Assembly (NCBI RefSeq): GCF_003952465.1
Contig: NZ_CP034448.1
Span: 4,875,001-4,939,000, forward strand
Direction: 5' to 3'
Source: Mesorhizobium sp. M1B.F.Ca.ET.045.04.1.1
GTDB taxonomy: Bacteria; Pseudomonadota; Alphaproteobacteria; Rhizobiales; Rhizobiaceae
DNA: 64,000 bases
How positions within the stretch are numbered: the first letter of the stretch is position 1; every line of letters begins with the position of its first letter. The notes beneath the pieces were generated by a model. That model saw nothing but the letters and a program-made list of their open reading frames with translations, had not been told where the DNA came from and did no database searches. A program made the translations under genes and the position numbers. Shown here piece by piece: positions 30,387 to 39,661 of this stretch.

Positions 30387-30524
30387 ATGCATCCGATCAG
30401 CCATCTTTTCCAGGACATCTATCGCAACTATTGGGGCATCTCGCCGGCGACCGACCGGCCGGAACGGCCGCGCGCGGCCGAGCCGGCGACGCGCAAGCGG
30501 AGACTGCGCCCGGGGCGCCGGTAA
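30387..30524 (+). CDS. Small conserved peptide, paralog B (45 aa)
   Basis: The peptide starts MHPISHLFQDIYRNYWGISP and ends in a strongly basic Arg-rich tail (RKRRLRPGRR). AAGGAG lies 6 nt before the ATG. The first 18 residues align with paralog A without gaps (11 identities by eye), and the tails diverge. The shared LF-x-D-(V/I)-YRN-x-WGI core suggests a short amphipathic helix. Function unknown. Confidence 0.7.
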   Translation: MHPISHLFQDIYRNYWGISPATDRPERPRAAEPATRKRRLRPGRR

Positions 30525-30573
30525 TCCCGGCGCGTCCCCGTGCTCGACGGCCTCACCGATGGAAGAGATAGGT

Positions 30574-30948
30574 CTAGGACCGTGGACGCAACAGCGCCGA
30601 GACCGCGATCGCCAGCCAGCCGGCGATAAGTAGCGTGCCGCCGATCGGCGCCGACATCGGAAACAGCCGCGAACCCAGGAAATCCCGGGCGAGCAGGTCG
30701 CCCGAGAACAGCAGCAGGCCGACGAGCAGCGCCAGGCTTGCGATCCGGAGGCACCGGTTGCCGCCGATAAGGCCGATGGCGAGAAAGACCGGCGCATGCA
30801 TCAACAGGAAGGATGCGGCCGTGCCGGTGAAGGCGCCGCCGCGATGCGCGGCCGCCGCTGACAGCGCCACGCCTGCCGCGCCGACAAGGCCGCCCGCCAG
30901 CACGAGGACAGGGCTGCCGCCGTTTGAGGATTGCCCCGCAAGGCTCAT
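30574..30948 (-). CDS. DUF423 (YgdD-like) membrane protein
   Basis: The 124-residue protein has four hydrophobic segments and the family pattern GLVGAAGVALSAAAAHRGG, then LLVGLLLFSGDLLARDFLG and MSAPIGGTLLIAGWLAIAVSAL. DUF423 proteins are small inner-membrane proteins of unknown role. The ATG at 30948 is preferred over an open frame to 31035 because the family motif follows it directly. It is convergent with the small-peptide pair and follows the MFS gene by 34 bp on the same strand. Confidence 0.85.
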   Translation of the reverse strand: MSLAGQSSNGGSPVLVLAGGLVGAAGVALSAAAAHRGGAFTGTAASFLLMHAPVFLAIGLIGGNRCLRIASLALLVGLLLFSGDLLARDFLGSRLFPMSAPIGGTLLIAGWLAIAVSALLRPRS

Positions 30949-30982
30949 TTCGATGCTCCGTGTTCGGCAGGGCAGGCGCCAA

Positions 30983-32236
30983 TCAGGACTCGCCGGCCTC
31001 AAGCAGCATATGCCGCGCCCGCCGCGACTGGACAATCCAGTTGTAGACCGCCCCGAGCGCCATCAGCACCGATGTGCCCAAAAACACCGCCGGCATCCCG
31101 AAATGGCCGCCGACGAAGCCGCCGGCGAGGGGGCCAGCGACCTGGCCGACATATTGCGCCGAGATCGACAATCCAAGCACATTGCCGCCGACGCCGTCCG
31201 GGATGTTGTGGCGGATGACGCTGGTGATGCAGGGCAGCAAGCCGCCGAGCGCCAGGCCCATCAGGAAGCGCAGCCCGATCAGTTGCCAGCCGTCGGTGAC
31301 GAAAGCTTGTGGAACAAGCAGCAACGCCGAGACGGCGAGCGCGCCGACGACGACATTCCAATGGCCGACGCGGTCGGCGAGTTTGCCCAGCCACGACGAG
31401 GACAGGATGGTGCCGAGTGCTGCCGCCGACATCACCACGCCGGCGACCATTGTCACCTTGCTCTGGTCCTCGACGAGCTGCTGCACATACACGGTGATGA
31501 TCGGCTCGATCGACATGGTGGCGAAGGCGAGCAGCATGCCGGTTGTTAGCATGGCGACGACCGGGCGCTTGTCGGGGATTTGCGACCAGCCGCTTTTCGG
31601 TTTCGCCGGCGAAGCGGCGTTGACCGCGGGTGGGCGCGGGTTTTCCTTGATCAGGAAAGTCGTGGCCAGGAAAGCGAGAAAGATCACGCCGCCGGATAGC
31701 AGGAATGTCGCGCGGATGCCGATCACCGGCGGCAGCGCGCCGCCTAGCAGTGGGCCGACCAGCGAGCCCGCCGTGATACCGGCCGAGAGCACGCCGAGCG
31801 CCCATCCGGAGCGGTCCTTCGGCGTCTGCATCGCCACCAATATCGTCGAGCCCGAGGAATAGCCGCCGGCAAAGCCGATAAGGAGCCTCAGCAACACCAA
31901 TTGCCAGACGCTCTCGACCATGCCTGTCAGCGACATGCAGATCGCCATGCCGAACGAGGCGCGCACCAGCATCAGCTTGCGGCCGTAACGGTCGCCGAGC
32001 CGGCCCCACAGGGGGGCGACCAGCGCCGCGGCAAAGAAGGTCGCGCCATAGGCGATGCCCGACCATTGCACGATCGCCGCGTGCCCCTCGGCGCCCAGTT
32101 GTTCGACGTAGAGCGGCAGGAACGGCAACAGCAGCGTCATGGCAATCAGCGTGCTGAACGAGCCGGCGAAGCAGACCGCGAGATTGCGCCGCCAATGGAT
32201 GTTGTAGCCGCTCTGTTCAGGAGTGTCGTTCGCCAT
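30983..32236 (-). CDS. MFS drug-efflux transporter, DHA1 (MdtG-like)
   Basis: The 417-residue protein has 12 hydrophobic segments and DHA1 motifs: motif A in PLWGRLGDRYGRKLMLVR, motif B in LVLLRLLIGFAGG, and motif C in LGVLSAGITAGSLVGPLLGG. The MdtG-like group exports drugs such as fosfomycin or deoxycholate. It is divergent from a GntR/FCD regulator with a perfect palindrome between them, so it is the probable target. It may be co-transcribed with the downstream DUF423 gene. Confidence 0.85.
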   Translation of the reverse strand: MANDTPEQSGYNIHWRRNLAVCFAGSFSTLIAMTLLLPFLPLYVEQLGAEGHAAIVQWSGIAYGATFFAAALVAPLWGRLGDRYGRKLMLVRASFGMAICMSLTGMVESVWQLVLLRLLIGFAGGYSSGSTILVAMQTPKDRSGWALGVLSAGITAGSLVGPLLGGALPPVIGIRATFLLSGGVIFLAFLATTFLIKENPRPPAVNAASPAKPKSGWSQIPDKRPVVAMLTTGMLLAFATMSIEPIITVYVQQLVEDQSKVTMVAGVVMSAAALGTILSSSWLGKLADRVGHWNVVVGALAVSALLLVPQAFVTDGWQLIGLRFLMGLALGGLLPCITSVIRHNIPDGVGGNVLGLSISAQYVGQVAGPLAGGFVGGHFGMPAVFLGTSVLMALGAVYNWIVQSRRARHMLLEAGES

Positions 32237-32267
32237 GTCATGCCTGCAAGATCATCCGGGTTGTTCC

Positions 32268-32299
32268 GGATACCATTTTGGGATACCAAGGTGGTATCC
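32268..32299. promoter_or_regulatory. Putative GntR operator between the MFS and regulator genes
   Basis: GGATACCA-AGG-TGGTATCC (32281-32299) is a perfect 8-bp inverted repeat with a 3-bp spacer, and a third half-site GGATACCA lies 13 bp upstream. The TGGTATCC-type half is of the kind FCD regulators bind. It lies in the 118-bp divergent promoter and so may control both genes. Confidence 0.65.
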
Positions 32300-32354
32300 G
32301 TCATGAACCTCAACCCAGCCGCTGTCAATGCGGAGCCGAAAAAGCGGAACGACA

Positions 32355-33020
32355 ATGTCGCAGATGCAGAATGTCGAAAGGCAGCTTCGCGAGATGATCC
32401 TCGGGCTGGAGATCGGGCCGGGCGAGCGGCTGACCGAGCGTTGGATCGAAAGCCGCTTCGGCGCCTCGCGCACCCCGGTCAGGGCCGCATTGCTGCGCCT
32501 CGAGACCGAAGGGCTGATCGGCCGCGACGGCCGCGGCTGGACGGTAGCGCCCATCAACCTCGCCGAGCTTGGTCAGATCGCCGTCTACCGCGAGGCGGTC
32601 GAGGTGGCGGCGGTGAGGTTGACGGCGGCGCTCGAGGATCGCGGTGGGGTCGAGGTGATCGCGGCGATGCTCGATTCCTGTGACGCCGATACGCCGCGCG
32701 TGGAATGGCACCGCGTCGGCATGGATTTTCACATCGAGCTGGCCAGGCTTTCCGGCAATGAATTTCTGCTCAGAGCCGTGCGCGACGCGATGACCAGGCT
32801 GTCGCGCGCCCGCTGGCTGGAAGTGCGCGACGAGGCGGCGCTCGGCCGTGCATGGGCCGAGCACCATGCGGTCCTGGCGGCCGTGCGAAAGGGTGATGCC
32901 GACGAGGCGGCGCGACTGCTCTCGGCGCATATCGCCGGCAGCCGCGACCGGCTGGTGACTTCGCTGCATGACGACCGGCGCGGCCTGCGCGCCAGGGGCT
33001 TTGCCGTTGTCGCTGCCTGA
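32355..33020 (+). CDS. GntR family regulator, FCD subfamily
   Basis: The winged helix reads REMILGLEIGPGERLTERWIESRFGASRTPVRAALLRLETEGLI. The FCD effector domain follows, with the metal-ligand pattern FHIELARLSGN and EHHAVLAAVRKGDADEAARLLSAHI. FCD proteins bind carboxylates or sugar acids through a metal. The ATG at 32355 (MSQMQNVERQ) is preferred; the earlier 32328 start has no family match. The divergent MFS gene is the likely target. Confidence 0.87.
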   Translation: MSQMQNVERQLREMILGLEIGPGERLTERWIESRFGASRTPVRAALLRLETEGLIGRDGRGWTVAPINLAELGQIAVYREAVEVAAVRLTAALEDRGGVEVIAAMLDSCDADTPRVEWHRVGMDFHIELARLSGNEFLLRAVRDAMTRLSRARWLEVRDEAALGRAWAEHHAVLAAVRKGDADEAARLLSAHIAGSRDRLVTSLHDDRRGLRARGFAVVAA

Positions 33021-33145
33021 CCCCGCAAACGTCGTCGAATACTGGACTCTCACAATTTCGTCCGGTTGTGCGGGCTTGCAAGATGTTCGGCACAATGCTG
33101 TAGGAGACGCGGGGAACAACTCCGCATCTTTGAAACGACGGACGC

Positions 33146-34117
33146 ATGGCTTCGCCCTTACGCACCGCAGCGCGGGTATTTTATTTCGTACGCAACATCA
33201 CGCGCGATGTGGCGCCGCAGGCTCTCTTTCGCCATTGCCTGGCCAGCCGGCTGCAGCAGGCGAGGCTCTCCAGCAAAACGGTCCGCGACCGCGTCAACTA
33301 TTACAACAGGCTCGACCATAGCTTCGTGCCGAGCGCGGCGGCCGTGCCGGCCGGTCAAATACCCAAGTTCGGGAGCATGTACTATTACGATCTGAAGGAG
33401 TTCGCCCGCTACTTCGATCGCGACCTGCTCATCGATCTCGAGTTCGGCGATGTCGTCGACGTGCCCAAGATGCCGGCGATCGTGAAAGATCGGCCGATCC
33501 GTGACGACAACGGCAACGCCGTGATCATGAAGCTCGACAAGTTCCGCCATTTCCGCTTCCCTCGCGATCGGTTGTCTTTCGCCGACAAACGCCCGATGGC
33601 GGTCTGGCGTGGCGATCTCAACAATCCGATCCGCAAGCGGTTCGTCGACGCCGTGCGCGGTTTGCCGCTTTGCGATGCGGGCTCGCCCAAGCCGAGCGCG
33701 CCGGAGAACTACCGCAAGCCTTATCTCACGATCCCGCAGCATCTGCAGTTCCGCTACATCGTCTCGCTCGAAGGCAACGACGTGGCGACGAACCTGAAAT
33801 GGATCATGAGCTCGAACTCGCTCTGCCTGATGCCGCCTCCCACCTACGAGACCTGGTTCGCCGAAGCTGAGGTCGAGGCCAATGTCCACTATGTGCCGCT
33901 GGCGCCGGATTTTTCGGATGTCGCCGACAAGATCGCCTATTTCGAAAGGCGTCCGGCGGAGGCCCAGCGTATCATAGCGGCGGCCAACGCCTATTGTCGC
34001 CGGTTCAGCAACGAAAAGGACGAGCGGGCCGTTTCCCTGCTCGTCCTCTACAAATATTTCGTGCTGAGCGGCCAGATCAAACCCGACGCGGAAGTCTGGC
34101 GCTACATCACAGGCTGA
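33146..34117 (+). CDS. GT90 (CAP10/LpsA-like) glycosyltransferase
   Basis: The 323-residue protein has the GT90 signature in its second half: RYIVSLEGNDVATNLKWIMS, then SLCLMPPPTYETWF, with basic AVWRGDLNNPIRKRF in the first half. In rhizobia LpsA-type GT90 enzymes act in LPS-core synthesis. No signal peptide is seen, fitting a cytoplasmic enzyme on nucleotide sugars. It stands alone, following the GntR gene by 125 bp, without other LPS genes nearby. The acceptor is unknown. Confidence 0.78.
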   Translation: MASPLRTAARVFYFVRNITRDVAPQALFRHCLASRLQQARLSSKTVRDRVNYYNRLDHSFVPSAAAVPAGQIPKFGSMYYYDLKEFARYFDRDLLIDLEFGDVVDVPKMPAIVKDRPIRDDNGNAVIMKLDKFRHFRFPRDRLSFADKRPMAVWRGDLNNPIRKRFVDAVRGLPLCDAGSPKPSAPENYRKPYLTIPQHLQFRYIVSLEGNDVATNLKWIMSSNSLCLMPPPTYETWFAEAEVEANVHYVPLAPDFSDVADKIAYFERRPAEAQRIIAAANAYCRRFSNEKDERAVSLLVLYKYFVLSGQIKPDAEVWRYITG

Positions 34118-34123
34118 CGGTTG

Positions 34124-35167
34124 TCAGATATCGCTGCGGTCGAGCACCAGGTCGGCCGGGCCGAACCGGTCCTTGGCGGTGAGCTGCTGGTGCCAGTAGG
34201 GATAAAGCAACGGCGGCCGGCTGACGGCGTCGAGGCGCAAGCGCTCGTCGAGCGACAGTGTCAGGCTTGCCGCGGAAAGGTTGTCCTTGAGCTGGGCTTC
34301 GTTGCGGGCGCCGATCACCAGCGAGCTGACGGCCGGGCGGCCGAGCAGTCAGGCAAGCGCCACCTGTGCCGCCGAAACGCCACGCGCCTTGCCTATCTCG
34401 GAGAGCACGTCGACGATCCGCCACAGCCTGTCCTCGTCGCGGATCGGCGGTTCCGACCAGCCGCCCAACTGGCGCGCCGTCGGGCTGTCGCGGCGGTATT
34501 TGCCGGAAAGCAGGCCGCCGGCCAGCGGGCTCCACACCAGCACGCCGAGGCCCTGGTCGACCGAGATCGGCAGCAACTCGTATTCGGCCTCGCGCGCTTC
34601 CAGCGTGTAGTGGATCTGCTGCGTGACGAAGCGCGGCTGATGATGGCTTTCGCTGATCGAGAGCGCCTTCATCACCTGCCAGCCCGAGTAGTTGGAGCAG
34701 CCGACATAACGGATCTTGCCCTGGCCGACCAGCGTGTCGAGCGCTGCGATCGTCTCCTCCAGCGGCGTGACGCCATCCCATTCGTGCAGGAAGTAAATGT
34801 CGATGACATCGGTCTTCAGCCGCTTCAGGCTCCTCTCGCATTCGCGGATCAGATGATGGCGCGACAGGCCTTCGTCGTTGGGGCCGTTGCCGATCCGCAT
34901 GCGCGCCTTCGACGCGATCAGCACATCGTTCTTGCGCTTGCCGCCGAGCGCCTCGCCGACGATCTCCTCGGACAGACCGTTCGAATAGACATTGGCGGTG
35001 TCGATGAGGTTGATGCCGGCATCGATGCAGGTGTCGATGATGCGCTTGGCTTCGGAAAGATCGGAATTGCCGACGGCGGCGAACGGGCCCGTGCCGCCGA
35101 AGGTCATCGTGCCAAGCGTCAATGTCGAAACCTTCAGGCCGGAACGGCCAAGGGTGCGGTATTCCAT
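34124..35167 (-). pseudogene. Aldo/keto reductase interrupted by a TGA stop
   Basis: The frame opens at ATG 35167 (MEYRTLGRSGLKVSTLTLGT) and shows the AKR features: D-x-A-x-x-Y in LIDTANVYSNGLSE, the Lys in LIASKARMRIG, and DVIDIYFLHEWD (the active-site His). It stops at TGA (34351-34349) after SAAQVALA, where relatives have Trp (TGG), and then continues in the same frame as LLGRPAVSSLVIGARNEAQL to the true end at 34124. A single G-to-A change explains it. The lost C-terminus holds the NADPH-binding loop, so the product would be inactive unless the stop is a sequence error or is read through. Confidence 0.85.
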
Positions 35168-35431
35168 GTCAGGTCCTCGCGATTTTTGTTTTGCAGGGGC
35201 GCGCCGTGGCGGGCGCCGGAAAGAAGCGAGGTATTTGTAGGACAATTCCGGCGGCTTGTCGCCCCGGCATCGATACGGGTCGATCACATAACGGCTAGTC
35301 CACTGGTTGCCGGGCGAGCTTGCAATAAAACCGTCATTGCAGGCCTGTATCTCAGTCGGCTTACGGAGTTGCGTTTGCGGCATGCCGGAACGCATCCAAA
35401 GACAGGGTGGCTGACAGGCAGGAGCAGCGCG

Positions 35432-36364
35432 ATGAACGAACTCAAACCGAATTCCGGGCCGAATTCCGGAGCCAAGGACTGGCTGGAAGCCGAGCTCGAG
35501 GACACGCTCGACGAGGATTATGAGCTGGAGATTTCCGAGCCTGCGCTCTCGCTCGAGATCGCCAAAATCTACAAGAAGTCGCATCCACCCTCCATCGAGC
35601 GGATGACCTATTTCCGCGAGCTGCTGCGGCTGCAGTCGGAAATGATCAAGCTGCAGTCCTGGGTCGCCTACCACAAGAAGAAGCTGGTGGTGATCTTCGA
35701 GGGCCGCGACTCCGCCGGCAAAGGCGGCGTCATCAAGCGCATCACGCAGCGCCTCAACCCGCGCATCGCCCGTGTCGTGGCGCTGCCCGCGCCGACCGAG
35801 CGCGAGAAGTCGCAATGGTATTTCCAGCGCTACGTGCCGCATCTCCCTGCCGGCGGCGAGATCGTGCTGTTCGACCGCTCCTGGTACAACCGCTCCGGCG
35901 TCGAGCGCGTCATGGGCTTTGCCAATGCCGAGCAGGTGGAAGAGTTCTTCCGCGACGTGCCGGAATTCGAGCGCATGCTGGTGCGCTCCGGCATCACGCT
36001 GGTCAAATACTGGTTCTCGATCACCGACGAGGAGCAGCAGATGCGCTTCCTCATGCGCATCCATGACCCGATGAAGCAGTGGAAGCTGTCGCCCATGGAT
36101 CTGCAGTCGCGCGTGCGCTGGGAGCAGTACACCAAGGCCAAGGAAGAGACTTTTGCCCGCACCAACATCAAGGAAGCCCCGTGGTTCATCGTCGAGGGCA
36201 ACGACAAGAAGCGGGCGCGGCTGAACTGCATCGACCACCTCTTGCAGCAGATGCCTTACGAAGACGTGCCGCATGAGGAGATCACGCTGCCCGAGCGCGT
36301 CTTCAACCCGTCCTACGAGCGTCAGGTGCTGCCGCGCGAACTCTACGTGCCGGCGAAGTATTGA
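35432..36364 (+). CDS. ppk2: Polyphosphate kinase 2
   Basis: PPK2 phosphorylates nucleotides from polyphosphate or makes polyphosphate from them. The Walker A-like GRDSAGKGG lies at residues 91-99 (in VVIFEGRDSAGKGGVIKRI), Walker B and lid in LFDRSWYNR (147-154) with VERVMGF, and TLVKYWFSITDEEQQMRF follows. It has one PPK2 domain and an acidic N-terminal 50 residues. The ATG has AGGAG 8 nt upstream; a long open frame further upstream is antisense to the reductase and is not part of it. The gene is about 30 kb from ppx. Confidence 0.92.
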   Translation: MNELKPNSGPNSGAKDWLEAELEDTLDEDYELEISEPALSLEIAKIYKKSHPPSIERMTYFRELLRLQSEMIKLQSWVAYHKKKLVVIFEGRDSAGKGGVIKRITQRLNPRIARVVALPAPTEREKSQWYFQRYVPHLPAGGEIVLFDRSWYNRSGVERVMGFANAEQVEEFFRDVPEFERMLVRSGITLVKYWFSITDEEQQMRFLMRIHDPMKQWKLSPMDLQSRVRWEQYTKAKEETFARTNIKEAPWFIVEGNDKKRARLNCIDHLLQQMPYEDVPHEEITLPERVFNPSYERQVLPRELYVPAKY

Positions 36365-36370
36365 GGCCCT

Positions 36371-37066
36371 CTACGCGGCTACGCGTTTCGGCATGACGGC
36401 AAATGGGCTGAGGCCGAGCCACGTCTGCATCTTGGCGGCGATGTCGAGGTTTCCGGTCAGCGCTACCTTCTCGCGCTCCTTGTGGACTGTTGTCAGTCCC
36501 ATCCAGATCGAGGTCATGGTGCAGAGGTCGGTCGAGACATAGAGATCGACCTCAAATCCCGGATCGTACCAGCACAGATCGACATCGCCGTACTTCTCGA
36601 CGATCAGCCACCAGGAGCGTTTTGACGCCGGCAGGTCGTGATACAGGAATTGTATTACCGTGCGGCCGTCGGGCAGCGGGCTTGGGTTCAGGTTGCGTCG
36701 CATATCCCACATCAGCAGCGATGGATCGAGGTTCTTGAGCGACAGCCGGGCTTCGACCCATTTTTGGCCCCAGAAACCCATCGCCTCGACCACGGGGCGC
36801 AGATCCTTGCCGGCCTCGGTCAGCCTGTATTCGAAAACGCCTTTCTCGGATTTGAGCTCGGCGCGCTCGACAATGCCTGCGACCTCCAGCTCTTTCAGTC
36901 TTTGCGACAGAAGTGTCGGCGACATTTTCGGAACGCCGCGACGCAGATCGTTGAAGCGGGTCGAGCCCGCCACCAGCTCGCGCAGCAGCACCATGGTCCA
37001 GCGTGTGCACAACAGCTCCGCCGCCATCGAGAGCGGGCAGAACTGCTTATATCCGGGTTGCGTCAT
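36371..37066 (-). CDS. HxlR family regulator with a C-terminal SCP2-like domain
   Basis: The HxlR winged helix occupies the first ~100 residues: YKQFCPLSMAAELLCTRWTM, VLLRELVAGSTRFNDLRRG, then PTLLSQRLKELEVAGIVER. Residues ~120-231 form an extra domain (WWLIVEKYGDVDLCWYDPGF) resembling the SCP2/ligand-binding tail of some HxlR proteins. The Cys in KQFCPL is the HypR-type redox-sensing position. It is divergent from the DUF1330 gene with a GTACAG palindrome between, which is its likely target. Confidence 0.85.
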   Translation of the reverse strand: MTQPGYKQFCPLSMAAELLCTRWTMVLLRELVAGSTRFNDLRRGVPKMSPTLLSQRLKELEVAGIVERAELKSEKGVFEYRLTEAGKDLRPVVEAMGFWGQKWVEARLSLKNLDPSLLMWDMRRNLNPSPLPDGRTVIQFLYHDLPASKRSWWLIVEKYGDVDLCWYDPGFEVDLYVSTDLCTMTSIWMGLTTVHKEREKVALTGNLDIAAKMQTWLGLSPFAVMPKRVAA

Positions 37067-37120
37067 CTGTTTGGCCTCCCACCGATTGAAGCCGAACCAT
37101 AATCCTCAGGCGCCCCTTGC

Positions 37121-37152
37121 GGCCAGTACAGAAGCTGTACCGGCCAGTACAG
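37121..37152. promoter_or_regulatory. Putative HxlR operator
   Basis: GTACAG-AAG-CTGTAC (37126-37140) is a perfect inverted repeat, and a third GTACAG lies 21 bp (two helical turns) further on, with GGCCAGTACAG occurring twice. It sits in the divergent promoter between the HxlR and DUF1330 genes. Confidence 0.6.
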
Positions 37153-37244
37153 ATGGCAGACTGGAGCGTTTCGGCCTTGCCATGCGAGGCAGCGGTCACG
37201 TCACCGGGCGGTTCGGTGCCGACAACAAGAGGAGACTTTTGACC

Positions 37245-37571
37245 ATGACCGTTTACGTGATCGCCGACATCAAGGTGACGGACGACAAGTGGGTGCCGGC
37301 CTATGCCGCTTCGGTGCACGAGCTGGTGCACAAGCATGGCGGCAGATATCTGGCGCGCAGCGGCAATGTGAAGACGCTTGAGGGCAACCCGCTGGACACC
37401 AGCCTGATCGCGCTGATGGCGTTTCCGACGGCGACGGCGGCGCAGGCCTTCGCCAGCGATCCGCAATACGCGCCGTATCTTGCCGCGCGTCAGGCCGGTA
37501 GCGAAAGCCGTTTCCAGCTGATCGACAACACCGATCTGGCGGGGACGATTTCCTATCTACCGAAGGGCTGA
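37245..37571 (+). CDS. DUF1330 family protein
   Basis: The 108-residue product follows the DUF1330 pattern of a dimeric ferredoxin-like fold: VYVIADIKVTDDKWVPAYA, ELVHKHGGRYLARSG and IALMAFPTATAAQAFASDPQYAP. These small proteins may be oxygenase-like or monooxygenase-related; the role is unknown. The ATG at 37245 has GGAG about 10 nt upstream. The adjacent HxlR regulator suggests induction by reactive electrophiles, which is an inference. Confidence 0.85.
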   Translation: MTVYVIADIKVTDDKWVPAYAASVHELVHKHGGRYLARSGNVKTLEGNPLDTSLIALMAFPTATAAQAFASDPQYAPYLAARQAGSESRFQLIDNTDLAGTISYLPKG

Positions 37572-37616
37572 GGGCACGACCGGAACGCGGCCAGCTCGCG
37601 TTCCGGCATCTTGCGA

Positions 37617-38264
37617 TCAGGAATTGCGTTTGATGACGACATGCGTCGCATCGGCCGTCGCGACCTGGCTGGTGCAGCGATAGCCGAGCTTCAGCATGTC
37701 GAGGCCGGCGAAGAGGTGCTCGCCAGAGCCGAGCAGCATCGGCGAGATGGCGAGGTGCATCTCGTCGATGAGCTTCTCCTTGAGATATTGCCGGACTATC
37801 GAAACGCCACCGCCGACCCGAACGTCCTTGCCGCCGGCCGCCGCCTTCGCCTGCTCGAGCGCCGAATGGATGCCGTCGGTGACGAAATAAAAGGTCGTGC
37901 CGCCTTCCATGACGATCGGCGCGCGCTTGTGGTGGGTGAGCACGAAGACCGGCACGTGATAGGGCGGGTTGTCGCCCCACCAGCCTTTCCAGCTCTCGTC
38001 CGGCCATTCGCCGCGGACCGGCCCGAACATGTTGCGGCCGAGGATCCAGGCGCCGACATTCTCGAAGCTGCGCACGGTGAAGCCGTCGTCGATGTCGGTG
38101 GTACCGCCATCCTTGCCGACCATCTGGTGGAAGGAGCGGGTGCCGATCATCCATTTATGCAGATCTTCGCCGCCGACGCCGAGCGGGTTTTCGAGGGTCT
38201 GATCGGGACCGGCGCCGTAGCCGTCGAGCGACAAGGTGAAAGCGTTGACACGCAGCCTGGACAT
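37617..38264 (-). CDS. Dihydrofolate-reductase-family protein (RibD_C type)
   Basis: The 215-residue protein has the pattern of the RibD C-terminal reductase family: MSRLRVNAFTLSLDGYGAGP at the start, NVGAWILGRNMFGPVRGEW in the NADPH-binding region, then DVRVGGGVSIVRQYLKEKLIDEMHLAISPMLLGSGE. The GGG at the phosphate loop is clear. These proteins are usually orphans of unknown substrate. AGGAGG lies just before two adjacent ATGs; the second, at 38264, gives better spacing. Confidence 0.83.
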   Translation of the reverse strand: MSRLRVNAFTLSLDGYGAGPDQTLENPLGVGGEDLHKWMIGTRSFHQMVGKDGGTTDIDDGFTVRSFENVGAWILGRNMFGPVRGEWPDESWKGWWGDNPPYHVPVFVLTHHKRAPIVMEGGTTFYFVTDGIHSALEQAKAAAGGKDVRVGGGVSIVRQYLKEKLIDEMHLAISPMLLGSGEHLFAGLDMLKLGYRCTSQVATADATHVVIKRNS

Positions 38265-38415
38265 CATTGCCTCCTAAACTGGTTGTAATATGAAAGCGGT
38301 TATGAGGTAGCTTAACTGATTGCGTAATGCAAGCGGTATTTGCTGGGCGCAAAATCACCCCACCCGAGTGGGCGCGTCCCGATAAATGCAGCAAGAAGGC
38401 GATAGGGAAGGAAGC

Positions 38416-39447
<1,032 letters not shown>

Positions 39448-39536
39448 CGCCAAAACTCTTCTTTGTTCCGGCTTTTACCACGCGCCCCCGCCGCTGACCA
39501 ATGCGACACGATTGTGCCAGGAGCCGAGTGCAAGTT

Positions 39537-39660
39537 CCTCCCCCTCGCCGGAGGCGGGGGAGAGGTGTCCGCGTAGTGGACGGAGAGGGGGCCTTCGTAG
39601 GGCGCTCCCCTCTCCGTATCGGCTTCGCCGAGCCACCTCTCCCCCACTTCGTGGGGGCGC
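39537..39660. repeat. Intergenic palindromic repeat (CTCCCC family)
   Basis: CCTCCCCCTCGCCGGAGGCGGGGGAGAGG and CCACCTCTCCCCCACTTCGTGGGGG form strong inverted arms around AGAGGGGGCC...GGCGCTCCCCTCT. It lies between the hemB start and the DUF2066 stop and belongs to the same family as the copies near 21.2 and 55.0 kb. Confidence 0.7.
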
Positions 39661-39661
39661 C

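Noticed and set aside
34121..35431. Long open plus-strand frame running into ppk2 (would give a 747-aa protein)
   Set aside because: It is antisense to the aldo/keto reductase, has no family motif, and ppk2 has its own Shine-Dalgarno and ATG at 35432.
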